From assembly GCA_016711875.1 (NCBI GenBank), contig JADJSD010000001.1, positions 124,001 through 188,000 on the forward strand: a DNA stretch of 64,000 nucleotides, given 5' to 3'. Below, in pieces: positions 48,258-58,449 of the stretch (within the stretch, counting starts at the first letter, position 1; each line of letters begins with the position of its first letter). A program made the position numbers and the translations under genes. Source of the DNA: Betaproteobacteria bacterium. GTDB lineage: Bacteria; Pseudomonadota; Gammaproteobacteria; Burkholderiales; Usitatibacteraceae. Under the pieces are notes generated by a model, which did no database searches, was not told the DNA's origin, and worked only from the letters and a program-made list of their open reading frames with translations.

Positions 48258-49685
48258 TCAACGGCCCGCGAACACCCCGGGACGGCGCCCGCGCCAGTCG
48301 AAGATCCGCTCCCAAGCCGCGCAGAACTGCAGCACGCGCGCGTCCTGGAATCTCGCCCCGATCACCTGCAGGCCCACCGGCAGCCCGGCGTCCGACCATC
48401 CCCCGGGCATCGACGCGGCCGGCTGGCCGGTGATGTTGAAGGGGGTGGAGAACGGGGTCCACCGCGCCCAGGGCACGGGCGTCGAAAGGTCCATGTCCGG
48501 CGGTCCGTCGGCCTCCGCCGCGAACGGGTCGATGGGGACCATCGGCGTCACGAGGATGTCGAAGTCGCGGAAGGACTCCTCGGCGCGGCGGTTGTAAACC
48601 GCGCGATCCTGCAGCGTGGCCAGGTGGTCGGCGATCGTGATGGCGCGCGAGCGCTCGATGAGGCGCGCGAAGCCGGGATCGAGCATCGCGAGATCGGCGG
48701 CGCCGAGCCCGTGGTACGCGCCGCCGCGCGCCGTCCACAGGCGATCGAAGATGTCGACCGGATCCGGCCAGTCGAGGCTCGTCGCCACCACCTCGATGTC
48801 CATGTCGCGGCGCATCCGATCGAAGGCGGTCGCCACGCACGCGGCGATGTCCCGCTGGACGGTCACGCCGAATAGCGTGGGCGCGAGCACGACGCGCAGG
48901 CGCTTCGGGGCCGCGGCCGTGGCGGCGAGGTAATCGACCGCCTCTCGCGGCAACGACTGCGGGTCGCGCGGGTCCGGCCCCTGCAGCACGTCCAGGGCCA
49001 GCGCGTAGTCCGCCACGGTGTTCGTGATCGGGCCGGCGTGCGACAGGTGCTCCGAGGAGCTGAGCGGCCAGGTCGGCACGCGGCCCAGGCTCGCCTTGAG
49101 GGAGAACGCCCCGCAGAACGATGCCGGCACGCGCATCGAGCCACCGCCGTCGGAGCCGAGCGACATCGGCACGGTGCCGGCGGCCACGGCAGCCGCGGAA
49201 CCGGAACTGGAGCCCCCGGGCGTGCGCGCCGAATCCCACGGATTGCGCGTGACCCCGGTGAGGGGCGAAGCCGAGGTAGCTTTCCAGCCGAGCTCGGGCG
49301 TCGTGTTCTTTCCGATCATCACCGCGCCGGCCGCGAAAAGGCGCTCCACCGCGGGCCCCGTCTCGGTGGCCATCGAATTGGCGTAGAGGTGCGAGCCGCG
49401 CCGCGTGCGCGTTCCCTTCACCTGGAAGAGATCCTTGATGCCGACGGGCACGCCGTGCAGCGGGCCGCGGAAGACGCCGCGCCGCGCCTCGGCCTCGAGT
49501 TCGGCGGCCCGGGCGAGCGCCGTCTCCGCGAACACGTCGCACCAGGCGTTGATCGCCGGATCGGTCGCCTCGATGGCGGCCAGGGCGCCGTGCACGAGTT
49601 CCACCGGCGAGGCTTCCCCGGCGCGCACGAGGCGCGCCATGTCCACGGCCGAAAGCCGCGCGTAGTCCTGGAGGTTCATGGTCAT
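48258..49685 (-). CDS. amidase (amidase-signature family)
   Basis: ATG 49685 (AAGGAAGAG directly upstream) or ATG 49679; 475 residues from the first. The amidase-signature triad is intact: Lys84 in HGVPVGIKD, cis-Ser159 in the GGSSSGS motif and nucleophile Ser183 in LGSDGGGSMRVPAS. It hydrolyses an amide to acid plus ammonia. Last gene of the seven-gene ABC importer unit, 14 bases after the M20 amidohydrolase gene, so its substrate is probably a product or alternative form of what the importer carries. Confidence 0.94.
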   Translation of the reverse strand: MTMNLQDYARLSAVDMARLVRAGEASPVELVHGALAAIEATDPAINAWCDVFAETALARAAELEAEARRGVFRGPLHGVPVGIKDLFQVKGTRTRRGSHLYANSMATETGPAVERLFAAGAVMIGKNTTPELGWKATSASPLTGVTRNPWDSARTPGGSSSGSAAAVAAGTVPMSLGSDGGGSMRVPASFCGAFSLKASLGRVPTWPLSSSEHLSHAGPITNTVADYALALDVLQGPDPRDPQSLPREAVDYLAATAAAPKRLRVVLAPTLFGVTVQRDIAACVATAFDRMRRDMDIEVVATSLDWPDPVDIFDRLWTARGGAYHGLGAADLAMLDPGFARLIERSRAITIADHLATLQDRAVYNRRAEESFRDFDILVTPMVPIDPFAAEADGPPDMDLSTPVPWARWTPFSTPFNITGQPAASMPGGWSDAGLPVGLQVIGARFQDARVLQFCAAWERIFDWRGRRPGVFAGR

Positions 49686-49698
49686 CTCTTCCTTGCAA

Positions 49699-50940
49699 TC
49701 AGGCGGACACCAGCCGCGCGAGCGTCTCGGCGAGCACGATCGCGCCCGCCGCCAGGTCCTCCGGCGCGGTGAATTCCGATTCATGGTGGCTCACGCCGCC
49801 GGCCGAGGGCACGAAGATCATCGCGCTCGGGCAGACGGTCTTCATGGGAATGGCGTCGTGGCCCGCCACGGTATGGACCCGGAGCGGCGGATACCCGCAG
49901 GCCGATGCCGCCTGCGCGATCAGGTCGCGAAGGCCCGGATCGAACGTGCCCGCCGGCCGGTCGAGCGTCTGCTCGAGCGCCACCGTGACGCCCGGCGTCG
50001 AGAGGGACGCGGCCTTCGCCACGAGCTTCGCGCACGCCTCGGCCAGCATCGCCGGATCGACGGCGCGGAACTCGGCGAAAAGCCGCGCCTGCGCCGGCAC
50101 CACGTTGGTCGAGTTGGGGATCACGTCGAGCCGGCCCACGGACGAGAGCAACGCGCCGCCCGTGGCATCCGACAGCGCGCGAACGAAGAGCACCAGCTCC
50201 GCCGCGGGCAGGAGCGCATCGCGCCGCTCGGCCATCGGCGTGGGACCCGTGTGTGCGGCCCGGCCGCGGATGTCGGCCACGAACTTGGCCGTGCCCCAGT
50301 TGCCCTCGACGACGCCGATGCGGTGACCGGTGCGCTCGAGCTCCGGCCCCTGCTCGATGTGCAGCTCCACGTACGACGAGACCTTCGGCGGGCCACGGTC
50401 GGCGCCGTGATACCCGATGGCCGAAAGCGCCTCGCCGAGCGTGACGCCGTCGCCATCCGTTCGGGAAAGCGCGAAATCCGTCGCGACGAGTCCCGCGAAG
50501 ACCGCGCTGCCGAGCGTGCTGGGCGAGAAGCGCGCGCCCTCCTCGTTCGTCCAGTTCACGAGGCCGAGGTTGCGCTTCGCCGCGAGGCCGCCCGCCTTCA
50601 CGCGCTTTCTCAGCGCGAGCAAGGCCTCCAGTCCCGCCGCGACGCCGTACGCGCCGTCGTAGCGCCCGCCGGAGGGCTGGCTGTCCAGGTGCGAGCCCGT
50701 GAGGACGACGGGCGCGTCGGGCCCGGCCAGTTCCGCCACGGCGAACATGTTGCCCACCGGGTCGACTTTCACGGCGAGGCCCTCGGCTGCGAGCCGCGCG
50801 CGCAGCCAGTCGCGGGCCTTGCCGTCCTCGGGCCCGGCGCACAGGCGCCGCACGCCGCCGCCCTCCGATCGCCCGAAGGCGGCGAGTTCGTCGAGGCTGT
50901 GGTTCAGGCGGTCGGCGTCGATCATGGCGGTGTCGGGCAT
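49699..50940 (-). CDS. M20-family amidohydrolase, hydantoinase/carbamoylase type
   Basis: 413 residues. Metal ligands are visible: GSHLDSQPSGGRYDGAYG (His84, Asp95), NEEGARF (Glu133/134), YVELHIEQGP (His near 195) and the C-terminal VSHHESEF His. The central dimerisation domain with RGRAAHTGPTPMAERRDAL is typical of N-carbamoyl-L-amino-acid hydrolases, allantoate amidohydrolases and ureidoglycolate enzymes. It probably removes a carbamoyl or ureido group. It starts 10 bases after the ABC ATPase gene ends, placing it in the importer operon. Confidence 0.93.
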   Translation of the reverse strand: MPDTAMIDADRLNHSLDELAAFGRSEGGGVRRLCAGPEDGKARDWLRARLAAEGLAVKVDPVGNMFAVAELAGPDAPVVLTGSHLDSQPSGGRYDGAYGVAAGLEALLALRKRVKAGGLAAKRNLGLVNWTNEEGARFSPSTLGSAVFAGLVATDFALSRTDGDGVTLGEALSAIGYHGADRGPPKVSSYVELHIEQGPELERTGHRIGVVEGNWGTAKFVADIRGRAAHTGPTPMAERRDALLPAAELVLFVRALSDATGGALLSSVGRLDVIPNSTNVVPAQARLFAEFRAVDPAMLAEACAKLVAKAASLSTPGVTVALEQTLDRPAGTFDPGLRDLIAQAASACGYPPLRVHTVAGHDAIPMKTVCPSAMIFVPSAGGVSHHESEFTAPEDLAAGAIVLAETLARLVSA

Positions 50941-50950
50941 CTTGGGATGT

Positions 50951-51954
<1,004 letters not shown>

Positions 51955-51958
<4 letters not shown>

Positions 51959-52932
51959 GGGCGGCCCTCCTGCGCGACGAAGCACGCGACCGGGCGGCCG
52001 GGCGCCACTTCCGCGAGCGGCGGGGCCGATTCGCGGCAGCGCGGCTGGACGGCCCCGCAGCGCGGCGAGAAGGCGCAGCCCTTGGGCATGTCGAAGGGCG
52101 ACGGCACGGCGCCGGGGATCTCGCGCAGCATCGCGCCCTCGACCTCCTCCCATTTCGCCGCTTCCAGCAGGCCCTTCGTGTACGGGTGGCGCGGGTCCTT
52201 GAAGATCTGCGCCGTCGTGCCCTCCTCCACCTTGCGGCCGGCGTACATCACGATGACGCGATGCGCCGTCTCCGCCACCACCCCCAGGTCGTGGGTGATG
52301 AGCAGGACCGCCATGCCGAAGCGGTCCTTGAGGGACTGGATCAGGTCGAGCACCTGAGCCTGCACGGTGACGTCCAGGGCCGTCGTGGGCTCGTCGGCGA
52401 TGAGCAGCTTCGGCTTGCAGGCGAGGGCCATCGCGACCATCACGCGCTGGCGCATGCCGCCGGAGAGGTTGTGCGGGTATTGCCTCGCGCGCTCCGCCGG
52501 CGCGGGCACGCCCACGAGGCGCAGCAGCTCCACGACCTCCTTCGCGCGGGCCTCGCGGCCCATGCCCGCGTGCAGCGCGAGCACTTCGCCGATCTGGCGC
52601 TCGATCGTGTAGACGGGGTTCAGGGCCATCATCGGGTCCTGGAAGATCATCGCGATGCGCCCGCCGCGCACCTCGCGCAGCTCCTCCTCGCGCAGGCCGA
52701 GGATGTCCCGGCCCTCGAAGAGGATGCGCCCGGACGCGATGCGACCCGGCGGGTCGGCGATGAGCCGCAGCATCGCGAGCGCCGCCGTGCTCTTGCCCGA
52801 GCCCGATTCGCCCACGAGCGCGACCGTCTCGCCCTCGCCGATCGCGAACGAGAGTCCGTCCACGGCGTTCACCGTGCCGCGCGTCGTGCGGAAGCGCACG
52901 GCGAGATCCGCGACCTCGAGGACGGCGCTCAT
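51955..52932 (-). CDS. ABC transporter ATPase, oligopeptide/dipeptide type (DppD-like)
   Basis: ATG 52932 overlaps the permease stop (ATGA). 325 residues: Walker A GESGSGKST, FQDPMMALNPVYTI, signature LSGGMRQRVMVAMAL, Walker B LIADEPTTALD, switch His in LLITHDLGVVAE. C-terminal oligo_HPY with GCAFSPRCGAVQPRC. Works as the heterodimer partner of the DppF-like subunit. Confidence 0.95.
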
Positions 52933-53765
52933 CGCTGCTTGAGGCGGGGGTTGAGGGCGTCGTTCAGCCCCTCCCCCACGAGGTTGATGGCGAGCACGGT
53001 GACCACGATCATCGCCCCGGGGATGGCGGCCATCCACCACGCCGTGCGCAGCACCGAGCGCGCGACGCCGATCATGTAGCCCCACGACACCTGGTTGGGG
53101 TCTCCGAGACCGAGGAAGGAAAGGCCCGACTCCGTGAGGATCGCGGTGGCCACCATCAGCGAGGAAACCACGATCACCGGCGGCAGGGCGTTGGGCAGGA
53201 TCTGCAGCAGGATGATCTCGCGGTCCGGCATGCCGATGGCGCGGCAGCCCTGCACGTACTCGCGGTCGCGGTGGGCGAGGAACTCGGCGCGAGCCAGGCG
53301 CGCGACGGACGGCCACGACACGACCGCGATCGCCACCGTGATGTTGAGGATGGTCGGGGAGAAGATCGCCACCAGCACCACGGCGAGCACGAAGGACGGG
53401 ATGGTGAGGAAGAATTCCGTGGTGCGCATGATGAGGTCGTCGATGCGCCCGCCGTAGTAGCCCGCCACCGCCCCGAGGACGAGCCCCACCAGCGTCGCGG
53501 CGAGGCTCGCCATGAAGCCGATGAGCAGCGAGACGCGCCCGCCGTGGATGAGCCCCGCGAGCACGTCGCGCCCCGCGACGTCCGTCCCGAGAACCTGCTC
53601 TCCGCCCGGCGGCACCGAGGGTTGTCCCACCATGTCGAACGGGTCCACCGGGTAGAGCATCGGCCCGGCGATCGCCAGGGCCACCACCGCGGCGAGGGCC
53701 ACGAGGCCGCCGACCGCCGCGCGGTTGTTGCGGAAGCGCCGCCAGAAGGCGCGCAGGGGGTTCAC
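52929..53765 (-). CDS. ABC transporter permease, DppC-like
   Basis: GTG 53765 overlaps the DppB-like stop. 278 residues with the OppC N-terminal segment (RAFWRRFRNNRAAVGGL) followed by GTDVAGRDVLAGLIHGGRVSL and six helices; the EAA loop reads YVQGCRAIGMPDREIILLQI, contacting the ATPases. Typical length for DppC/OppC. Forms the inner-membrane channel with the DppB-like protein. Confidence 0.95.
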   Translation of the reverse strand: MNPLRAFWRRFRNNRAAVGGLVALAAVVALAIAGPMLYPVDPFDMVGQPSVPPGGEQVLGTDVAGRDVLAGLIHGGRVSLLIGFMASLAATLVGLVLGAVAGYYGGRIDDLIMRTTEFFLTIPSFVLAVVLVAIFSPTILNITVAIAVVSWPSVARLARAEFLAHRDREYVQGCRAIGMPDREIILLQILPNALPPVIVVSSLMVATAILTESGLSFLGLGDPNQVSWGYMIGVARSVLRTAWWMAAIPGAMIVVTVLAINLVGEGLNDALNPRLKQR

Positions 53766-54742
53766 TTGTGGGTGATCCTCGGGTCGAGCAGGCCGTAGAC
53801 GAGGTCGACGGCCAGGTTCACGAGGACGACGACGACCGACGAGACGAATAGGATCCCCAGCAGCAGGTTCAGGTCGCGCTGCACGAGGGCATCGAAGACG
53901 AGCCGCCCGAGCCCGGGCCAGCCGAACACCGTCTCGATCAGCACGGAGCCGCCCAGCAGGTGCCCTACCTGCATGCCCGCGAGCGTCACCACCGGCAGCA
54001 GCGCGTTGCGCAGCGCGTGCGTCCAGGCGATGGTGCCCTCGGAGAGACCCTTGGCCCGGGCGGTGGTGATGAAGTCGAGGCCGTACACCTCCAGCATCGA
54101 GGCGCGCATGAGCCGGGCGTAGACCGCGGCGTAGAAGAGGCCCAGCGTGGCCGCGGGCAGGATGAGGTGGCGGGCCACGTCGAGCACCTTGCCGATCGCC
54201 GTCTGCGCCACGCCGATCTGCATCATGCCGCCGGAGGGCAGCAGGTCCAGCCGGATCGAGAAGAACACGATGAGCATGAGCCCCAGCCAGAAGGCCGGCG
54301 TCGCGTAGACGAGGAGCGCCGACACCGAGATGAGGTTGTCGACCCAGGTGCCCTGCCGGCGCGCGGCCGCCACGCCCAGGGCGACGCCCGTCGCGATCGC
54401 CAGGACGAGCGCCGTGACCATGAGCAGCAGCGTCGCCGGCAGGCGGTCGGCGATGAGCTCGACCACGGGCTGCTGCTGGATGAGGGAGATGCCCAGGTCG
54501 AGCCGGGCGGTGCGACCCATGTAGGCGAGGAACTGCTCGAGGATCGGCAGGTCGAGACCGAACTCGCGCCGCAACTGCTCCGTGAACTCGAGCGTCGCGT
54601 GGCCCATCTGGCCGGCGAGGATGTCGGCGGCATCGCCCGGGGCGAGCTTCGCGAGCACGAAGTTGAGCGCCGCGATGGCGAGCACGACGGGCACGAGCTG
54701 CGCGAGCCGGCGCAGCACGAACCGGACCGTGCCGCCCCTCAT
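53762..54742 (-). CDS. ABC transporter permease, DppB-like
   Basis: 326 residues from ATG 54742 (MRGGTVRFVLRRLAQLVPV); a GTG at 54757 would add five residues. Landmarks: FVLAKLAPGDAADIL, a periplasmic loop with REFGLDLPILEQFL, and the EAA motif DFITTARAKGLSEGTIAW ending in the helix with ETVFGWPGLGRLV. The binding-protein gene ends 53 bases upstream. Shine-Dalgarno is weak for both starts. Confidence 0.93.
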   Translation of the reverse strand: MRGGTVRFVLRRLAQLVPVVLAIAALNFVLAKLAPGDAADILAGQMGHATLEFTEQLRREFGLDLPILEQFLAYMGRTARLDLGISLIQQQPVVELIADRLPATLLLMVTALVLAIATGVALGVAAARRQGTWVDNLISVSALLVYATPAFWLGLMLIVFFSIRLDLLPSGGMMQIGVAQTAIGKVLDVARHLILPAATLGLFYAAVYARLMRASMLEVYGLDFITTARAKGLSEGTIAWTHALRNALLPVVTLAGMQVGHLLGGSVLIETVFGWPGLGRLVFDALVQRDLNLLLGILFVSSVVVVLVNLAVDLVYGLLDPRITHK

Positions 54743-54795
54743 GCGGGCATCGGGCACGCCCCGGGGGGCGCGCGATCGGCGCTAGGCCCCACGGG

Positions 54796-56394
54796 TCAGT
54801 CGACCCACACCGAATCCCAGTTCGAGTACATCGAGACGCCATTGGTGATGAGGCCGTGCACGCGCTTGTTCCACACGTGCGTGTAGCTGATCTCCATGAG
54901 GAAGATCACCGGCAGGTCGTTCCGGAGGATGGCCTGGATCTCCTCCCAGGTCTTGTTGCGCGCCGGTCCGTCCGCGGTCTGCGCGGCCTTCACGAAGAGC
55001 GCGTCCAGCTTCTCGTTCGCGTAGTCCATCGAGTTGCTGAAGGTGGCACCGCGCTTGATGTTGGTGGAGATGAACGCACGCTGCACGCCGATCGTCGGAT
55101 CCGGGTAGTTGTGCGTGAAGTTGCTGGTGAAGTCGTAGTTCCAGTCGGTGTAGATGCGCTTGAGCCAGCCGCCCATGTCGAGGCTCTGGGTCTCCACCTG
55201 GATGCCGACCTTGCGCAGCTCCTGCTTGATGAATTCGGCCTGGCGCACCCATTCCTCCCCGTAGGGCAGGAAGTTCTGGGTGAGCTTGAAGCGCACGCCG
55301 TCCTTGCCGCGCTTGTAGCCGGCGGCGTCGAGGAGCTTGTTGGCCTTGTCGACGTTGTATTCAAGGGGTTTCAACTTCTTGTCGAAGTGGTTCGGGTTGC
55401 CGCTCACGATCGGACCGCTCGCCGGCTTGCCCTGGCCGTACCAGATGACGTCCACGAGGCGCTTCCTGTCGATGGCGAGGCTGATGGCCTGGCGCACGGC
55501 GACGTCCGCCAGCGGCTTCGAGCGATTGTTCACCTCGAGCCACATGATCGGGCCCAGGCCTTCGCTGCCCTCCTGGGAAGCGGTGATCGAAGGCAGCTTG
55601 CCCAGGCGCTGCGCCTCGGCCGGCGGCAGGGCGCTCATGGGCCCCAGGTCGACTTCGCCTTTCTCGATGGCGATGGCGCGCGCCGCGCCGTCGGGGATGA
55701 CGCGAAGCACCACCTGGTCCAGGTAGGGCTTGCCCGGCTTCCAGTAACCCGGGTGGCGCTCGAGGATCACGTGGCTGCCCTTCTTCCACTCCTTCAGCTT
55801 GAAGGGGCCGGTGCCGACGGGGGCCTGCATGATCTTCGCCGAGCGGAACTTGCCTTCCTTGATCTCGTCGGCCGTGAAGCCGTGCATCGGCATGATCGGC
55901 GACTCGCTCGACTGGAAGGCGCGCAGGAAGTAGGGCACGGGGCTCTTCAGGCGGAAGACGACCGTGAGCGGATCGGGCGTGTCGATGGCCGACACCTCCC
56001 CGAAGTACGTCTTGCCGCGCGAGTGGAATGGCGTCACGACCTTCTCGATGCTGAACTTCACGTCCGCGCTCGTGAAGGGCTTGCCGTCGTGCCAGGTGAC
56101 GCCCTTCCGGAGCTTGAACGTGTAGACGAGGTTGTCCTTCGAGACCGTCCAGGACTCGGCGAGGCCCGGCAGGGGCTTCAGGCCGGGCCCCTCGTACTCG
56201 AGCAGGCTCTCGTAGATCTTGGAGGCCACGAGCGAGACCGGTACCGCGGTCGTCGAGATCGTCGACATGGCCGTGGGCTCGGGATGGAACGTGTAGGTGA
56301 GGGTGCCGCCCTTCTTCTGCGCGGCCGCGGGCACGGCGACGCCAACGGCGATCGCGGCAACGGCGAGTGCTCGGGACAAGTTCCGGGGGGTCAT
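54796..56394 (-). CDS. periplasmic substrate-binding protein, peptide/nickel (DppA) family 5
   Basis: ATG 56394, eight bases after AGGAG, gives a 532-residue protein with a Sec signal (AVGVAVPAAAQ). SBP family 5 features: GTLTYTFHPEP, LAESWTVSKDNLVYTFKLRKGVTWHDGKPFTSADV, VGTGPFKLKEWKKGSHV and AVRQAISLAIDRKRLVDV. With the two permeases, two ATPases, carbamoylase-type hydrolase and amidase, its ligand is most likely a ureide, N-carbamoyl amino acid, amide or short peptide; family 5 proteins bind all of these. Confidence 0.94.
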   Translation of the reverse strand: MTPRNLSRALAVAAIAVGVAVPAAAQKKGGTLTYTFHPEPTAMSTISTTAVPVSLVASKIYESLLEYEGPGLKPLPGLAESWTVSKDNLVYTFKLRKGVTWHDGKPFTSADVKFSIEKVVTPFHSRGKTYFGEVSAIDTPDPLTVVFRLKSPVPYFLRAFQSSESPIMPMHGFTADEIKEGKFRSAKIMQAPVGTGPFKLKEWKKGSHVILERHPGYWKPGKPYLDQVVLRVIPDGAARAIAIEKGEVDLGPMSALPPAEAQRLGKLPSITASQEGSEGLGPIMWLEVNNRSKPLADVAVRQAISLAIDRKRLVDVIWYGQGKPASGPIVSGNPNHFDKKLKPLEYNVDKANKLLDAAGYKRGKDGVRFKLTQNFLPYGEEWVRQAEFIKQELRKVGIQVETQSLDMGGWLKRIYTDWNYDFTSNFTHNYPDPTIGVQRAFISTNIKRGATFSNSMDYANEKLDALFVKAAQTADGPARNKTWEEIQAILRNDLPVIFLMEISYTHVWNKRVHGLITNGVSMYSNWDSVWVD

Positions 56395-56524
56395 CGGGAT
56401 GCTCCTGCGGGGTAGGGTGGCCGGGAAACGCAGGGCGCCGTCGCATTGCGCGCGACGATCGTGCGCTCGTGCGCCTTCCCGGCGACTGTGCCGCGATGGC
56501 GACCCTCGGTCAAGTCGAAACGGC

Positions 56525-56956
56525 TTATCGGCGCAGGAACCCCATCGCGGGACGCGACGTGCCGGGACGGTGGCCGGTGCGCGTGGCCTCGACGAGGCCC
56601 TGGCGCTCGGCATGGAACGCGACTTCGCAGTCCGTCCGCGTGCCGCACATCACGGCGCGCGCGAGCTGGCCGGTGCGCGCCATGTCGATCGGCGTGTTGT
56701 GCAGCGGGATGACGACGGTCTTCCGGTCGAGGGACTGCGGGTCGTCCCGGATGTCCTTCACGAGACGGGGCAGGCGTTCGTGGCCGGCCTGGGCGGGCCG
56801 GGCGTCCGGGCCCACGACCGGCGTCGAAAGAAGCTGGCACGCGATGAATTCGCCGTCCGTCGGGGCGTAGACGCAGTTCCAGCGGGTCGGCTCGCCCGCG
56901 TGGGCGAAGCCGGGCCCGAGCAGGATGGCGGCGGCGAGGAAGGTCCGGGCTTTCAT
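56525..56956 (-). CDS. small secreted hypothetical protein with paired cysteines
   Basis: ATG 56956 exposes a signal peptide (KARTFLAAAILLGPGFAHA). The mature protein of ~124 residues has RWNCVYAP...FIACQLL and RAVMCGTRTDCEVAFH, four Cys that could form two disulphides. The rest is Arg/Thr/Gly-rich. I do not recognise a family. It stands between the importer operon and the Yip1-type gene on the same strand, 130 bases upstream of the binding-protein gene. Confidence 0.7.
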   Translation of the reverse strand: MKARTFLAAAILLGPGFAHAGEPTRWNCVYAPTDGEFIACQLLSTPVVGPDARPAQAGHERLPRLVKDIRDDPQSLDRKTVVIPLHNTPIDMARTGQLARAVMCGTRTDCEVAFHAERQGLVEATRTGHRPGTSRPAMGFLRR

Positions 56957-57044
56957 CGCAAGTCCATTCTGTTGCGAGGTCGATACCCGGAATATGGTCC
57001 GTTCGGCCCACACGGAGCGGGCCGAAAAGACGGGTGAATCGCCC

Positions 57045-58283
57045 CTATTTGGCCCCGGTTTCCTTCATCGACTCGAGTTTGCGCAGGTCGAGCGCGGCGA
57101 CGGCGCCCTTCAACTCGTCGATGCTCACGCCCCGGCCCTGGGCCTCCACCATGAAGCGGTTGCCGACGATCACGGAGAACTCGTTCTCCCCGCCCGTCTT
57201 CGAGATCTTCTCGTGGACGAGGCGGTCGCCTTCCTTGCGCGTGCGCTCGATGCCGCGGTCGTCTTCCTTCTCGCTTTGCACCATGGCCCAGCCCGCGAGG
57301 CCCATGAGGCCGGCAGCGCCGCCCGTGTCCGTCACCTCGAGGCGAACGCGCTTGCCGCCCGCGTCGCCGTATTCCGACTGCGCCTTGGACATCTCGAGTC
57401 CCGGCACGCCGCCGCGCTCGGCGCTCTGGCCCTTGCGCGGCAGGCCCGCCACGCTCTCGGGCAGCAGGGGCTTCAGCACGTCGAGGGCCACGGGCTCGTA
57501 GCGCTTGCCCCCGCCCAGCACGGCGCCCAAGCCTTCCATCGCGGCGGCCGCCTGCTTGCCGGGATCGCCGCTCTTCTGCGCGGCCTCCATCTTGCGGTTC
57601 ACTTCCTCCATCTTCTTGCCGAAGCCCTCGAGCTGGGCCGCGGGCGAATCCTTGTCGAAGGTGACCGCGGAGGACTGCCCCCGCCCCATCGCGCCCATCA
57701 TCCCGCCGCCGCCCAGCATCGACACGGCGCCGACGATCATCGACAGGATGACGCTCACCACGATGGTGCAGATGACCACGACGGCCGTGTAGCCGATCGA
57801 TTTCGCCTCCGGGTTCTTCATGAGGCGGGGCAGGCCCAGGTACAGCAGGTAGATGCCGTACAGGCCCGCGATGATGCCCAGGATGCCCAGCAGGGGAATG
57901 ATGTTGAAGACGCCCGCGAGCCAGCCCGGCGTGTACGCGTACACGGCGACCTTCATCGCCTGCGCGGAATTCTTCTGCGCTCCGAAAGTGGGCGCGAGCG
58001 CGTCGATGATGAACGACACGATGAAGACGCTCACGAAGGCCATCGCGAAGGTGAGGACGGCGATGCCCATGCCCCAGAAGATGGGCGTGCGGTAGGTGCC
58101 CACGAACGGCAGGCTGGTGCCGACGATGGAACTGCCGATGAAGCCGCACAGGGCGGCGATGCCGGCGAGCGGGGCGACATAGTTGCCCAGCAGGTCCGCG
58201 GTCGACGGGGTCTCGCCCTCGATGACCGCCCATTCGTCCTTCGGTTTCAGCAGGATGTTCTTGACGCGATCGATGAGGCCCAT
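57045..58283 (-). CDS. Yip1-domain multi-pass membrane protein
   Basis: ATG 58283 with GGGAG 8 bases upstream; longer upstream frames are rejected. 412 residues. About five hydrophobic helices in the first ~190 residues (APLAGIAALCGFIGSS, FWGMGIAVLTFAMAFVSVF, GVFNIIPLLGILGIIAGLYGIYLLYLG) and a YAYTPGWLAG turn are typical of bacterial Yip1/DUF1282-type proteins. A soluble C-terminal half follows (~210-412) with no recognised domain. A membrane-stress or trafficking role is sometimes proposed for the family; function unknown here. Confidence 0.85.
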   Translation of the reverse strand: MGLIDRVKNILLKPKDEWAVIEGETPSTADLLGNYVAPLAGIAALCGFIGSSIVGTSLPFVGTYRTPIFWGMGIAVLTFAMAFVSVFIVSFIIDALAPTFGAQKNSAQAMKVAVYAYTPGWLAGVFNIIPLLGILGIIAGLYGIYLLYLGLPRLMKNPEAKSIGYTAVVVICTIVVSVILSMIVGAVSMLGGGGMMGAMGRGQSSAVTFDKDSPAAQLEGFGKKMEEVNRKMEAAQKSGDPGKQAAAAMEGLGAVLGGGKRYEPVALDVLKPLLPESVAGLPRKGQSAERGGVPGLEMSKAQSEYGDAGGKRVRLEVTDTGGAAGLMGLAGWAMVQSEKEDDRGIERTRKEGDRLVHEKISKTGGENEFSVIVGNRFMVEAQGRGVSIDELKGAVAALDLRKLESMKETGAK

Positions 58284-58449
58284 TGTGGTTCTCCCTAGGT
58301 TCGTGACGACGTGCGCGGCGTCAGGTGGTTTTGGGGACCATTTTACGCCCCGCCTCGCCGCGAAAGCCGTCACGGACTGCGACAAATTCGGCATCGGCGG
58401 GGCGATAGACTCTCCGCAGCCGCTCCCTGCACCGTCCGAAGGAGGGACC

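Noticed and set aside
56450..56470. Palindrome around ACGATCGT upstream of the binding-protein gene
   Set aside because: Only 8 bases are perfect and flanks do not pair; common by chance in this composition.
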